The notes below the pieces were generated by a model that was not told the origin of the DNA, did no database searches, and saw only the letters and a program-made list of their open reading frames with translations. From positions 41,371,797-41,435,796 of the forward strand of contig NC_087071.1 of assembly GCF_963678635.1 (NCBI RefSeq): a DNA stretch of 64,000 nt, written 5' to 3'. How positions within the stretch are numbered: position 1 is the first letter of the stretch; each line of letters begins with the position of its first letter. Position numbers and translations under genes: made by a program. Below, one piece after another: positions 33,190 to 45,775 of this stretch. Source of the stretch: Symsagittifera roscoffensis (lineage: Eukaryota > Xenacoelomorpha > Acoela > Convolutidae).

Positions 33190-35500
33190 CAGTGTTCAAA
33201 AAAGTTGCCATTTTCGACTTTAAAACGTCATGCGTACCATCACAAAGTTTGAAACCGACAGAAACATTACCCCTAATTGGTATGCTTGAGAACTTTTTTT
33301 GTCAATTTCATCCAATTTGCGTGACAAACCCATATTTTTGGCTGACAAAGATCCATATTTCCTCATTATTGAATTTTTGCAAACTCAGATAAGAAAGGCC
33401 AAAAAATGGAGAAGCGATTGTATCGAGGATTAGGAAGAAACAAATACATCCCCTCACTTTAACTTTTCTCAAAAAACTCAATTCCTTGATTTCTTGCAGC
33501 ACCTCAAGAGATACACCAATAATCCGCTAGTATTTGGATTCAACAGTGGTCTGTTATAATACAAATTTCATAGAACTACTCCCTTCCTAATCATTGAAAA
33601 GGAAACTGAACCTTCAGTTATCGAGAAAATTCGCTTCTGGATAATCTGAAGTTTTTAAGTGGAGTTAGTACTTTTTATAAAAGCTTAAAAAGCTGGTGAG
33701 ATGAAAAAATGTTTTCCACGAGAAGGGTCTGACACTCACCGCAAGCTCGATGAAAAAAAAGCTACCTATGTATGGTGATTTTTACGGTAAAATTAGAACA
33801 GAAATCCTCTGGATAAAGTTTTTGATGTTTTTCAGAAGCTTCTCAACGCTTAATTAACAAAAGAGGAAGCAATAAAAAAAAGTCGGACAGGAAACCAAAC
33901 CACTTACGAGACTCTAAAACTACAACATTTTAATTTTTATCTGGGAGTATGAAAAATGACATTTTTCTGCAGTTTTGTACAATTGCATAAAAATGAAGAT
34001 GTTTCTACCACCCATGAAATTATGGAGTAACTGATTGAATATTATCATGATAAAGAGATAGACACGTTAAGACTTGGCTGCACGCCGAATTGAGAGATTT
34101 TTTTAAAACCCAAGTCAACCATTTGTATGTTTCATCAATTCTTCTCGAGTGACTTGCTGGACTTGCAATTTGACTGGTGCCCCTTCTATTGTTTTCAAAA
34201 GGAAATCAGCAGCAAACGAGGAATTTATTCGATAATCAAACAGCTCGTGTGGGTCAACCTTTGGGTCTGACGCCAGTCAACTATATTCATAATCGATGTG
34301 TCGGGGCGTTTCCACAATCTTGATTACGAGGTCGGACAAAAAGAAGAAAGCACAAAAACTCAAGGCAAGGCGAAATTGAGTTCGTACGACGGTTTGTGAA
34401 AGGTAATTTTTCTAAAATGGTTTTTGAAACAATGGAATGTTACTTACTGATGAAGTTCTGAAACGAGGAATAAAGAAAAATGAACAAGCCTCGAAAAAAG
34501 TACATCCGAGAAAAAGGGTACTCTATAGAAAAATCGTTTGATCGTAGTGTTGAGATCAGTTAATTATTGTGAGAACAAACTTTCACTCAAAAGAGCTCTT
34601 TCTTCCCATTCACTATTGCAATAGAATAGAAAAGAAACGATACTCGGCTGCGTAAAATGCGATCTCATTGTCCCAGATAAACTTAAAGTCAATTCTCTAA
34701 CATCCCATCTTTTTTCAAAAATTTTGACATTTACGAGAAACAATAATGGGGACTAAAGGAAAAACTATGCCGAAAAAATATTCGGTTGAAAAGACGCAAC
34801 GAAAGTTGATATCGAGCTACAGTATAACGGACGGTTTTTCATTACACTTTACAGAAACTTTCAAAAACTTTCTTTCGGATAATGGAACGCAGTGAGCAAA
34901 AATTGATCGATTTCAACAATACACACATCGTGAAGTGTTCATAAGTCTCATTGTCTGTTCTTGATGCTAGGCGAGGTTCCCTTATCTAGTGTAGTAGCCG
35001 AAACATTGAAAATGCTAGGAAATAGCTCCGATGGCTATCAAAAAAAAGGGCAGAGCCAGGCATACAATGACATCATAAATCGGTTACTAAGTAACCCATA
35101 AGGCTGTCAGTAACCAGTTCTTCAAAAGATTCCATACTGTAGCTAAGAATTTGTATGAAGCGGTGCTTGTAAAATCTTGTATAGAGCATCATGAGCCAGT
35201 TATAGTAGGATTCTTCATACTACACTTCCGTAAGTTTGATTTTCGGAGTTGTATTTTTGCTAATTCGATAATTTTTGCGACATTGATAAATTTAAAGAAC
35301 TTAAAATGTATACAGATTCCCTCTATTTGGCTTCAGCAGACGAAATTTTCAAGCAGAGCAGAATTGGCTGAGAAGCGCAACAAGGATTGTCAAGACGTTC
35401 TTAGAGCCGATTCGAAAAAAAAAGTTTTCCCATACCTGCTGCTCTAATGAAAAAAAAAACACGACAAGCGAGAACCAAATTTGTTCGAGGGTTAACTCAG
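33190..35500 (+). pseudogene. Second, different family B DNA polymerase relic
   Basis: The remnant starts with KVAIFDFKTSCVPSQSLKPT, an Exo I-type motif in which the usual Glu is Lys. It continues with YNTNFIELLP and PSVIEKIRFW (about 33555-33650), LIEYYHDKEIDTLRLGCTPN (about 34034-34093), motif B as AETLKMLGNSSDGYQ (34997-35041), EHHEPVIVGFFILHF (about 35185) and motif C as MYTDSLYLA (35306-35332), where the first Asp of DTDS is Tyr. HDKREPNLFEG closes it at about 35460-35495. Motif order and spacing fit a large transposon- or virus-encoded polymerase B, but the residues differ clearly from the relic at 12-15.8 kb, so it belongs to another lineage. Stops and shifts are frequent. Confidence 0.65.
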
Positions 35501-36539
35501 CAGCACCAAAATTATGGGCCTATATAGGAAGTTTTTTTTGCTGTTTTGATCCTAAAAATAAAAAGTATAAATTTAACAGGAAAGGTGTGAATAATGGCGC
35601 ATCAGTGTTTTTTGACCTAAATAACGTTTTGAATCTTAAGGATTGCTGTATCGGCAAAATTGCTTCAAAAATTTTAAAGATAAAAATTTATTTAAAACTA
35701 TCATCTTACCATCTGGAACGCTGAAACCAATAAAATTATCTTTATGCAACCTTTTCCCTATGTTAATATAGACCTTGCTGATGGGATACTCTAAAGCTTG
35801 TGCTATCACTCGTGTGTCGGCACCCATAACCACGATTTGGCGGAAACACGTACTACTACTGTTTAACTATGGTATACGACTATTAAATACTACAAATACT
35901 ACTACTGCTTAACAATAGTTGAACAGTAGCATGTATTCCATCAATATCAATCCCGTTTTTGACAAAAATAGATCAGTCGGTTTTTTGTTTGTTCATAAAT
36001 TGCAACTATGTAATTCACTGCTTAAGTGTCTTGAATTTTCGTATTCTCTGTAATCAATCATGAAACACTGGGAAAGTTTTTCCCTATCTCATAACAAAGG
36101 GTGCTGACTGGATACTTTAGAGCTTATGCTAAAACATTTGGTGCAGCACCCATACCCACGGTTTGGCTCCAATAGGTACTACTACAATTTTTGGCTCCAA
36201 CATAGATTTCGAAAACAAGATTGCGGAATCTGCTCAGATTTGTGGAATCCGCTTACATTTCGAGAAATCAGCTTGCATTTGCGAAATCCGAAGCAACTAG
36301 TTATTTTTGCCCATTGAGAAAGTCGCAACATAACTAATATGTCGACAAATTTTACGTTTCAGTCATTTGTGATCGGAATCCACTGCCGTTGTCATATCAT
36401 TTTACTATGTCATTGAAGCCATTGGCCTCATTTTTGAAAAAATTTTGAAATTCTGCTAACAACTTTTTCTAATAAATACAGACTCTTAGGTTAATGCTGG
36501 AAATGTTTCAGAACCATAGTTTGAGAGTGTACAATTTTT
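35501..36539. other. No gene seen
   Basis: A TACTACTACTG/CAGTAGTA-type inverted arrangement occurs at about 35845-35930. Otherwise I see no supported feature. Confidence 0.4.
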
Positions 36540-37184
36540 GCTTTACCCGCACTGAAGTTCCATGGATAATAATCGATTGTATTGTCATTTTATACTCAGT
36601 ATCTATAAAATTTCAAAAAAAAATCAAGCATAATCCATTAAAAATGGATCATAAACCTAGTGTTTTTATCAAATAACCCATCATAATCGATTACAATTGA
36701 TTACCATTCATTTAAAATCGAATGAAATCATAAAAATTTTTCAGTCATTATGAACCATTATAAAAGATTATAATCGATTATAGTGTATTTTTTGAAAACA
36801 ATTTATAAATTTTGCAATTTTTTTAAGTTATCTCATTTCCTGTTTCGTGCAGTTGCTGCATTTTAGGTTTCAATTTTTTTTACCTTTCACAAAAGTTTCC
36901 ATAGATTGCAAATAGACTGTTTGTAACGCAGAAATGTTGCAATTTTTGCAAATGGTTTTACAAAAAATTGTAAAGGTTACAATCCGTTATGATCAATCTT
37001 AATGGATTTTAAATGGATAATAATCCATAATAATGGTTTTTATTGAAAAATTGTATCAAAAATAATCGACTATACTGACAATATAAACAATTTACTAGAG
37101 AGTGTAGATTATAATGACAACATCTTAGACAAATTTTCTTCATTATAATCGATAAGTATCCATGAAATTCCGGTGCGGGTAAGC
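36540..37184. repeat. 645-bp foldback element
   Basis: The left end GCTTTACCCGCACTGAAGTT and CATGGATAATAATCGATT is matched in inverted orientation by the right end (AATCGATAAGTATCCATG then CGGTGCGGGTAAGC). The interior is packed with AATCGATTATAATCC-type pieces in both orientations. No coding capacity is visible. Confidence 0.7.
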
Positions 37185-37737
37185 TTACAACAAAGTCAGC
37201 TAGATGATCTTTCACGACAGTTCCACTGAGAACACATTCACTCTTAACAGGATATCAAAAACGTTATTCAAAGATATCCAAATTTTTTCTTTCAAACTTT
37301 GTCATATTTAAATTCTGGCCCAGTTATCAAATCCAATTACAAAATTTTATTTTTAGTGAACTATGTGCTCATTTTTTTGCTATTGGTTTCCACAGCAGAC
37401 TGAAAAACATATGAGGCTTAATCCGCAAAACTGCTATTTTTGTTTAGTGTTTTCGATTCCCAAAAACAGGAAGCAAAAAAAAACTGTATAGCTCAAAATT
37501 GCTCCAAAAATGCGAATTTAAAGTTAAATTGAAATTATATTGATTAAAAAAAGTGTTTAAAATTTTAAACTTCAATTTAGTTCTGAGTTTTTCTTAATGA
37601 TCAATTGTTAAACGATTTGATCAACTTATTTGATCAATTGGTAAACTAAATTTAAAAAAATTGACATTATTATTGAATATAAAAATTGTAAACGTCTAAA
37701 AGTTTGAGCTCTAGCGTCATACTTTTTGTTCCGACTT

Positions 37738-38238
37738 TCGATCCGAAAGTGACGGAATAATTGTGCTCCGGTTGGGTTTTTTTTCTTCAGACAAAGTTCG
37801 ACTTTTTAACTAGCCATTTTCGACAAAATTTTTAAATATCATCCGAAAGGTATTGTTATCTTGAGCTCAAATTTGAAAAGATATTTCACCTGTGATCATT
37901 TTTTGTTCGTAAAGTTAGTCCAATTTAGGACAATTAACGCGCGATATATTTCGCGCTATTAACGCGTAAGCGGAGAGTTAACTCGCCTTAGAAATCGTTC
38001 CAAATTGGTTGAAAGTGTCTTATTGGCCATAATTCTTTTGTTACAAAGAGCGAAATCTATCCCTTTGTATTTTATATGTCGTGTGGGGGATGATTTTCAT
38101 TTTAAAAAAATTCAAATTTTAGAAAAAAAAATTCATTTAGTTTTATTTCATTTAATTTTTTATTGTTAAAACTGCTCCATAAACCTTAAATGGCAGTCGG
38201 AACATTCAGGGCTTCGCCCTGATACGAGCAGTCTTGTT
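37738..38238 (+). mobile_element. Half copy of the palindromic foldback element
   Basis: It begins GTTCCGACTTTCGATCCGAA and follows the left arm of the full copy at 17842 through GGACAATTAACGCGCGAT and CATTCAGGGCTTCGCCCTGA to GAGCAGTCTTGTT. There the full copy enters its spacer, whereas this copy runs into a Cys-rich frame. Either the second arm is lost or this reflects a longer family member with coding cargo. Confidence 0.85.
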
Positions 38239-38519
38239 CTATTTTGGTAGCAATTGATGCAAAAGATATCAAACTTTGCTGAAAAAGGACCTTGGAAACT
38301 TTTCTTACATTCACACGTCCAATATCGATAGGGTCTGTCATCATTCCACTTATATTTGCGACACTCCACGGTTTTCATTCCCTGTTTCAAAGAATACGCT
38401 GCACATCTGTGATCTCGCGAGGGTTCGTTTTTGCCCCATAGGCTAGGCGGCATAATTATCGACTTATTGTCGAAACTTCTATATCCCAATTTGAGGTCTT
38501 CAATTGTAGCAACTTTCAT
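38166..38519 (-). CDS. Cys-rich 117-codon frame ending inside a foldback element
   Basis: The frame runs from ATG at 38519 to a stop at 38166-38168. It holds HRCAAYSL, VECRKYKWND, YWTCECKKSF, IFCINCYQN and ECSDCHLRF, so two CxxC pairs plus further Cys and His suggest zinc binding. The last ~23 codons come from the arm of the foldback element (the part shared with 17842). Composition over the first 94 codons is protein-like. It could be the C-terminal exon of a gene that took its end from the repeat, or cargo of an autonomous relative of the element. I do not recognise the family. Confidence 0.45.
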   Translation of the reverse strand: MKVATIEDLKLGYRSFDNKSIIMPPSLWGKNEPSRDHRCAAYSLKQGMKTVECRKYKWNDDRPYRYWTCECKKSFQGPFSAKFDIFCINCYQNRTRLLVSGRSPECSDCHLRFMEQF

Positions 38520-38889
38520 AGCTTCGTCTGAAAGTTGCTGCTCATATCCAACTAAGATATCTATAACAAAAAGTGAGCTCTAAGTTGCTATAAAAACTCA
38601 CTCAAAGTTATGAAAAAAGTGAGCTGAAAAAGCTGTTTCGACCGTATGGGTCGACCGTTATCCTCTCTGATATATATGTGGTCAAAAGGCGGCTGTTAAT
38701 TTTAAGAGTCGATCAAAGTCAAATTTGGCCGATCACGCTCGTGTTTTGTCGAGTTAAATTGACTTAGCTCAAATCTGGTAGACTTGAGTTCATTATGCCC
38801 GAACCTTACTCAAGTTTAGTCGACCCTGGTCAACCTTGGTTACATTTGCTTTATTCTGTTTTTCGATTCAAGAACTCGGATTCTCACCA

Positions 38890-38998
38890 AGTCATGATAA
38901 AGTTTAAATATGTTTAAAAATTTGTCTCTTGAAACCAGCAACACAGAGACACAGATCTGTGCTCCTAACCAGTGTACAGTTTGGCCTCGTAAAAACCC
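38890..38998 (+). repeat. Partial copy of the 200-bp GGCCAAACT MITE
   Basis: TTGTCTCTTGAAACCAGCAAC, ACACAGATCTGTGCTCCTAA and TACAGTTTGGCCTCGTAA correspond in order to the right half of the copy at 52846-53045. Confidence 0.6.
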
Positions 38999-41675
38999 TC
39001 CAAAGAATTCGGCTTGGCCTTACAATACAAATTTTTAAGGCCTTGAGGGCTTAAAACTCCTAAATTTCCGGCCACTCAAGTTTTATAGGAGGTTAAAGAG
39101 GGGTATTTTATGACCACTCTCATTTCTTTTGGCTGCAAAATTGCAAGCACAAAATTTGCCGCGATATATTGAGGATTATTTCTTAATCTTGCTTTGTTTA
39201 ATCGAAGGCCTTTCACTTTGCAAGCTTTGATTGGTTGCTACATACCTGTAAGCTCAGTTTCTTTTGATTATGTTAAGACAAAAAAATGAACATATTAAAT
39301 TCCTTTTTTTGTAATTTTAAGGTACAGTAAATAATTTATCTTACAGAGTTAATCGGAAGCATGCAAATTTATAGCACGCCATCGTTTGGGTGGTCTTGAA
39401 TTTTCAGGCTCATTTTTACCTTCATCTGCTTTTCGAGACTCAGTAACAAGGTATGGACCTTTAACCTGCTGCTCTCACTCAAAATTGACTTGCTCGCTCA
39501 GTCGGTCTAAACCTACTAATCGCGTTTCAAGCTCAGCGTCAGGCTGTTGACGCTGAAGAAAATATCCGCCACCAGAGATTGTAAGTACATCGACATGATA
39601 TCAACCCTGCGGCTCGGAAGTTTCCTGCAGTTCTGCCGTAAAGTAAAAAGTCAGTGGCTGCGACCCTACAATTCCAATCCCCCAATCTAAACTGCTCCAA
39701 TTCTCGAAACAACATGTTTTCCCGCAAAGTTTTCAGCACAAGCGCAGTCGTTTTCAATTTTTATTTATGAAATCAACGCTTGTTGCCAATTGAACTGTAG
39801 CTGATTCGATTTGTTACTACTGTTTCCAAGTTAAATTCTCTGGATTCTATCCAAATATTTATTGAGCGAGCAACAACTACAGTGCATATGAGCACCTCTT
39901 TTGTGGTTAAACTTAATTTTTGTGGTTAAACTTTAGTCATCACGAATGATTTAAAAAACATTGGTTTCTATTTCAGCACAATGTTTCAAAGAAAACAAAT
40001 TTTATTTTTGAATTTCTCTACAAATAATGGTTTTATTGGTGTAAAAAAAAATTTTAGTTTTCATTCCCTTTATTTTGATTTTTTTTTTAAAGAAACGATC
40101 AATTGATTGCAAAAGCTAAAACACCCACTGCAACTATTTTGCAGGGTTTGCGTGTCAGCCCCGCAAACTCCTCAATGCTTTCTGTAAAAAAAATTTATCT
40201 AGGAATTTCAACGTCAATCGTTTGTAGCATTCTAGAGAGCATGAATGAACGGACAGAATATCGTAAAAACTAAATTGTTATCGCAGATCAGCGTTTTTGG
40301 CAACATCCTTATATAATAAGTTGTTGCGGATTTCATTCATTTTCCTCCAGTTCCAAGCGTTCCCTGTTATTAAGCATTTACAGATGTGCGTTGCAAGTTC
40401 GCAAAACTAAATCTCTCGAAACATCAAAATTTGCGCTGACACTGAACTATGGCGCGCATTTTATTGGTAAAACTTGAAATAATTTCTTCTAATATTAATT
40501 TGAATTTGCAAATATCAACAAACTGGATATCCTAATAGACATATGCTACATGCTTCTGCTCGTAAGGGTACAATCTGATCCAAACTTTCATCGTGAGGTA
40601 GATGATTTATACATGATTGGGGGAACTTTTTTGTGTTTCAATCCTGAAGGTTTTTGACAGAATAGTTAAAGTCATAGTTTTGGAGGTAGTGAGCAAACAA
40701 AGGGTAAATTTTATGTACGCCTCATACTGTTGCATTGTGAGCCACATAGTTTTTTAATTTTTTAGTAGTTGTTATATAGCTAAGTGAGTAATGCTGCACG
40801 ACACAAATGTTTGTTGCTGACCTGTTTTGAGTAATCTATGACAACAAAGTCACACACGGGAGCTTCAAGGTCAGCTGCTTGTAATGCGACATTAGGTATA
40901 CTTATCTGTTTTGTCGTTGCAACCTTGGCATGATTATCAGAAAAGGACACGTTGTTTGATTGTAATCAAAAACACACTAGTAGATAACTTCGCCGTAAGC
41001 AACTTTTAAGGCACCGGTAAGGGCATGTAATTGAGAACTCGGCTTAGATGGAGGCTTTACATAGAAAGCTTTTAATTTTCCAAGGAGGTTGAAGCTAGAT
41101 ACAATTCAATCCAAACTCGTGTTTTATGGCGTTTGTGATTTAAAAGAAGGTCATCCCATGCAAGGACATCTTTCCAAACATCTTCAAGGATAACCTTCAA
41201 GGTATCACTAATGAAGCGACCAATGACAAGAGCTTCCGTATAGTCTAGCTATTTCCAGCATAGGCAACTTCGACCAGTTTTGGTGCATGAAAACATGTTT
41301 GTTTTTATTCAACTTAACAAAAAGTACTCGATGGTTCGATTCAACTGTGTCACACTGGTCGACTATATCAGTTATGTCAGTCGATTAGGTAAACAAAACT
41401 TCCTCAGAGCAAACTCACGATTTTATGTGTATGTTTAGGACACTGAGACTACTTGTTTTCGTTTTTCTTTCCTAATCGAGCTAGTTGCTTCTTTGCTTTA
41501 TCCGTGCAAAGCCATCAGATGTTTGATGTATAAAGTCTATTGATGGCAAGCACCCCATTCCGAACATCAGCCGTGTGTAATAATTTATTTTTGTTTGTTT
41601 GTTGTTATCCATAGAAAATGGGGAGCCGATTAAATCTTGTTCCATATGCGAACTGCTTGAGCATGGTTTCTGTTG
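38999..41675. other. No clear gene
   Basis: Fragments of minus-strand frame look faintly protein-like (for example near 41250-41400, with VFMHQNWSKLPMLEIAR), and may continue the degenerate coding stretch to the right. They are too broken to delimit. Confidence 0.35.
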
Positions 41676-43209
41676 TTACCTTTCTTGGAAAGGTCTTTGT
41701 TGGAAAGGTCCCTTAGCAGATTTTTGTTGAGTGAGTTTATTTTGATTTTCGAAGCTGAAATTAGACAGTTTTATGAAATTTCTCTTTTTTATTGCGTTTA
41801 AGACAGAATTAGAGGGAGTGTAACATGGTCGTTTTGGTTTTGGATCTATGAAAACGACGCTTTTATCCGAATTTCTCAATGTTAAATTTTGGGGTCCTTG
41901 ATACATCTCTGGAGGAAATGAGTCATTTTTCAATCGTTTTTAGAGGCTCAAAATTTGCGCTTTATGCGCATTTCAGTTGTTAGATCTTTTATTTAATCCT
42001 TCCAAAAAAGACGAATTGCGTAACGGTCACCTATATCGTATAATTCCATCGAAAGTTATATAGGCCTGTTTCATTTAACAGACGAAAAACTAGAGTCTAG
42101 CTTTCGGTGCCTAAGGAATATACGGACCAATTCCTTATAAAAAAAATCTGTGAATGGTGTCTCGTCATTCACGGTTGCTAGGAGCATTTCTTTGTCGAAT
42201 TCTTTGTAGCTATGCAAAAAAACTTTAACTTCGTCGTTATCACACTGTCATTGCTTCTTGATTGATCAGGTACGGTTCCAACTTAAGAAAGTTTTTTTTT
42301 GAAAAAAGTGTACTTTAAGGGGACACAAAAAGTCTTGCCTTGTGTCAATGCAAAAAAAACGTGAATTATGTTGCTTTTTAATTGTAGAAAAAATTATTTC
42401 AAAACACAGATTTGGTTGAGCTCTGTGAGAGAAGAGTTATTAAAATGCCAGTTTTCTTTGGGGTAAACGTAGACTAAAATGAACAAGAGTTTGCTGCTGT
42501 TGTAATGCTGTGGGTCAAACGGAACAGATTTGCGTTCATTGATTATTCCCCACAAACTGTTGCTTCAGAATAGGTTGTTTGTTTTCTCGGAGACCTTAAT
42601 TTTTCGGCTTCTATGTATGGTGCATATGATATGCTGCTGCAGTTGTCTACGAACGCATGAGTAGTAACAGTTGGGACAAAACAATTTGATTGGCATCGCA
42701 GACAGTTGATATCTTAATTTTGAGGGACACGCCGGTGCACATGATGTACAAGCATTGTACATTTTCATACAAGCATTGTCCAGTGATTCACAAAGCAGGG
42801 TTTAGGTTTTGATGGCGTTAGTTTCTTGTGCTCGATCGAAGCTAAGATCCTGAAGCGACGATTCATGTTTGCAAGTACAAGGTCGGTAATAAGTGGTCAA
42901 GAATACTGGTTGGTAATAAGTGGACAAGAAATTTATAGGAAAGATTATTTTTTTCTTCACTTTTTTATTCATTGATTTGCTAAATTTTTTTTTTGAAATT
43001 TGGGGGTTTTCCATTTTAAGGAATTGGCTGATCCAGAAAACATTGCTCAAGGTTGCGTCATGAAAGTTGTGGTATTGAGCGTTAGTTTGAGTTGAACCTG
43101 TTACTGCGATTTTGACTTTCCTGACTAAAATCTGATGTTTCCGCTTTTTAGATTGATGAATAACTTGTTTTTTTTCGATTCCGTCGATCCCGATGTCGAC
43201 AATGTCTAA
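41676..43209 (-). pseudogene. Degenerate minus-strand coding remnants, unrecognised
   Basis: Three parts look coding. From 43209 to 42802 the frame is open for 135 codons (VDIGIDGIEKKQVIHQSKKR and HDATLSNVFWISQF), with no ATG before 43050. From 42768 to 42565 a Cys-rich piece reads ACTSCAPACPSK and KLFCPNCYYSC, with more Cys/His after it, which suggests a metal-binding module. From 41933 to 41676 a third piece reads SVVFIDPKPKRPCY. Gaps between them are full of stops. The common strand and order suggest one decayed multi-domain gene, possibly of another virus-like element. No family can be named. Confidence 0.35.
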
Positions 43210-43430
43210 TTATCTAGCAGAGGAGTTACGTTTTTGCATAGCACAAAAAATACCAAAAGATTATGCAAAAATGTATGCCCGAACAATTTGTTAATTGAGT
43301 TTCAAGAGTCTTAAGTGCTGAGGAAAGTGAACTTGATATTGGCATTTTTTTTCTCCAAAACAGCTGCAGCTGTTGGGGTTTATATCTAGTCTCCGGAGTC
43401 GGGGTTGCCAGTTTACAAAACGTTCTGGTG

Positions 43431-44740
43431 ACATGCGTAGTAGAGTACCGCACTGGGTGTGGTGTTGTTTTTCTTTGTCTTCTTAGTAGTACATATCAAT
43501 TTTTCCTAGTGCTGAGAGGGGCTAATTTGGTTCTATAGCTTTTGTTTGGATTTTGCTGCGATGTTTGAATCAAGTCAACTGTTTTCAAGAATTGGTTTGA
43601 GTTTTCAACAATGGTAATAATAAAATGCGGGAATAATTATGATCTCGATAATTGACTGAAAATACGTGGATATTGCTTAATAGAAATGTTCTTTCATAAA
43701 CGTTTTCTTGATATCAACAAATGCAGATATTAGAGTTTAGAATGTTTTCTCTTCAAAGCGAAATAACCTTTTCGTGATGATTTTTCAACAACTCTTACGA
43801 AGCTTTCATAGAAAAAAAGTCGAATCACTGCTGATGCATTAAATAAGTTTTTTTTTGTGGTAAAATGTTAACTGCCAGTAAATTTAAATGAAAACTGAAC
43901 AGATTTGATTTGTTAAGAGCTGCCTAATAAGTTTAACTGCGTATTAAAAAATATCAAAACATTATGATTTTCAAAAAAAAACTTCAACCTGTTCTGAAGT
44001 TGGCATTGAAAAAAAGTGTGTTTAAAACAACTGTTTTAAACACACTTCAATTCAATGCCAATTTTCTAGTGTCTCGTGTCAAAAGCGCAAAATGACAAGA
44101 CCTTGTGGTGAGAAGGGTACTAGAGTATTGTACTGGGGATGAGGTTCCTTGTTTTTATGGTAGATTAGGTTGGGGTTACATCAGTATCTTTTTCCCCTGG
44201 GTGGTGAGGGGATAACTTGGGTAAATAGATTTTGTTCAGGTTATGTTGCAAATTTCCACTGAAGTCTTTTTGTTTTCACAATCTTGTTTGATGATTTAAA
44301 AATGATTAAATTAAAATGCGGGAATAATCACGATCACGATATTTGAACTAAGTTGCGCGGAGATTGCTCCAATAATTTGTTCAAGGATGAACAGTTTTTT
44401 AATACCAATAATTAAGATAACAGAGTGCAGAAAAAATCTTTAAGCAAAGCTCTTGAAAGCAAAAAAACTCTTTCGTGATGATTTCTCAACATCTTTAACA
44501 AAACTTTCATAGCAGGCAGAAGGAATAAATGTTGATCCATTAAGTAAATAACTGCTTCGGTACACTTCCAGTAACTTTATAAGAAAATTACACAGATTTG
44601 ATTGGTTAAAGGCTGCGCAAGAAACTTAACTTTGTGTTAAATTACTATCAAAACATTATAAATTTCAAAAAACCTACAACTTGTTTTGAAGTTGAGGTGT
44701 TCGAACACACTCTTAGCATGCTACCTCAAAAAGAACAAAG
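43431..44740 (+). repeat. Two diverged tandem copies of a ~690-bp unit
   Basis: AAAATGCGGGAATAAT occurs at 43623 and 44313, and TAGAGTA at 43441 and 44121. CTTTCGTGATGATTT/CTTTTCGTGATGATTTTTC, ACAGATTTGATT and TATCAAAACATTAT follow in the same order in both copies. The duplication is old; only islands remain. I see no gene in it. Confidence 0.75.
44000..44061. repeat. Strong hairpin
   Basis: TTGGCATTGAA pairs with TTCAATGCCAA, and AAGTGTGTTTAAAACA with TGTTTTAAACACACTT, separated by a two-base loop. It sits at the end of the first copy of the 690-bp duplication; only part of it is kept in the second. Confidence 0.8.
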
Positions 44741-45098
44741 TGAGCCAGAAAAAATTGTTGATCATTCTTTCTTACTCTTTTTCCGTTTTGATTTGGTCAT
44801 ATATGGTTTTGAAATAATTTTCACATTAAAGTAAGCAAAATTTTTGCTGATATTTTCAAAGTTTTTGTTTTGGTTCGACCGAATACAGTTATGGGCTTTT
44901 TTCAGATTCTCACCTCCTCGTGAAATTACGGTAAAAATTTGTTTCAAAGTTGTTCATAGGCTGACTTTTTGTGCAGAAACCTTGTTTAACCATTTTATGA
45001 CAGTTTAGAAAGATCAGAAATAATTTTAAATAAAGGAATTTCAGAAAAAATCATGGATGCACTAGAAAAAAGCCGAGTATTTTTTTGCCCATAACCGA

Positions 45099-45264
45099 CT
45101 ATTTAGTTTCATTAAGACCTGTCAAGTCTTGAGTAGCCGTAGCCAAGTAAAACGAACCCTCATTTGTCCAAATTGTTGTTTTTAATGCTTTAGTTTCCCA
45201 GTACATGTGGGCCAAATCACCGCGTCTCCAAGGCTCCCAAACTCTTGAGAAGCTATTTGAGGGC
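45099..45264 (-). CDS. Possible host exon, unrecognised
   Basis: On the minus strand a good acceptor (TATAAATTTTAG) precedes about 45264. The frame then reads SNSFSRVWEPWRRGDLAHMY, ALKTTIWTNEGSFYLATATQ and DLTGLNETK before a stop at 45099-45101. The Trp-rich, balanced composition looks like a real C-terminal exon, but I recognise no domain and cannot find the partner exons. Confidence 0.3.
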
Positions 45265-45564
45265 CTAAAATTTATAAAAGGTGATGATAAATTGATCAAA
45301 GCAATTGAAAAATCAATAAATTTCTAACTGGTACAAAGCCTACTTGTTTGATGTTTTTCACGCCTCAAGAAAAGTTTTACATATACATGTCCATTATCGG
45401 CTCCCAAATTCTTGTTGCCTAGCAAAAACTATAATATTTTTCTATGCTCATCGTTTCCTCATATTTTCAAAACTTTTGTCTGTTTTTTTTCTATCTATTA
45501 AACTTTTTGTCAAAGAATTTTCCATAAACTAAAACAAGTCTATAAAATTCTTCACTTTTTTCAG

Positions 45565-45775
45565 TTCAGTGAATTGCAGTATTTTACTTTATTTTAACTA
45601 GTGTAATTGATATAACTATTCCTGATGTTATGATCTTGAAATTTTTACTTTATCCGACGAAGAAAATAATTTCTCTGTTTTTACTATTTTAACTTCGAGA
45701 TTAGTTCACTTCTTACTTTTAACTTTTTATCTGTACATCAGTAGAACACACTACCTGTAACAAACAATCATTTTA
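45565..45775 (+). repeat. Left LTR of the gypsy relic (boundaries approximate)
   Basis: It starts near CAGTTCAGTGAATTGCAGT and contains AGTGTAATTGATATAACTA and GAGATTAGTTCACTTCTTAC, matching the right LTR in order. The 5' end is less clear than that of the right LTR. Confidence 0.55.
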
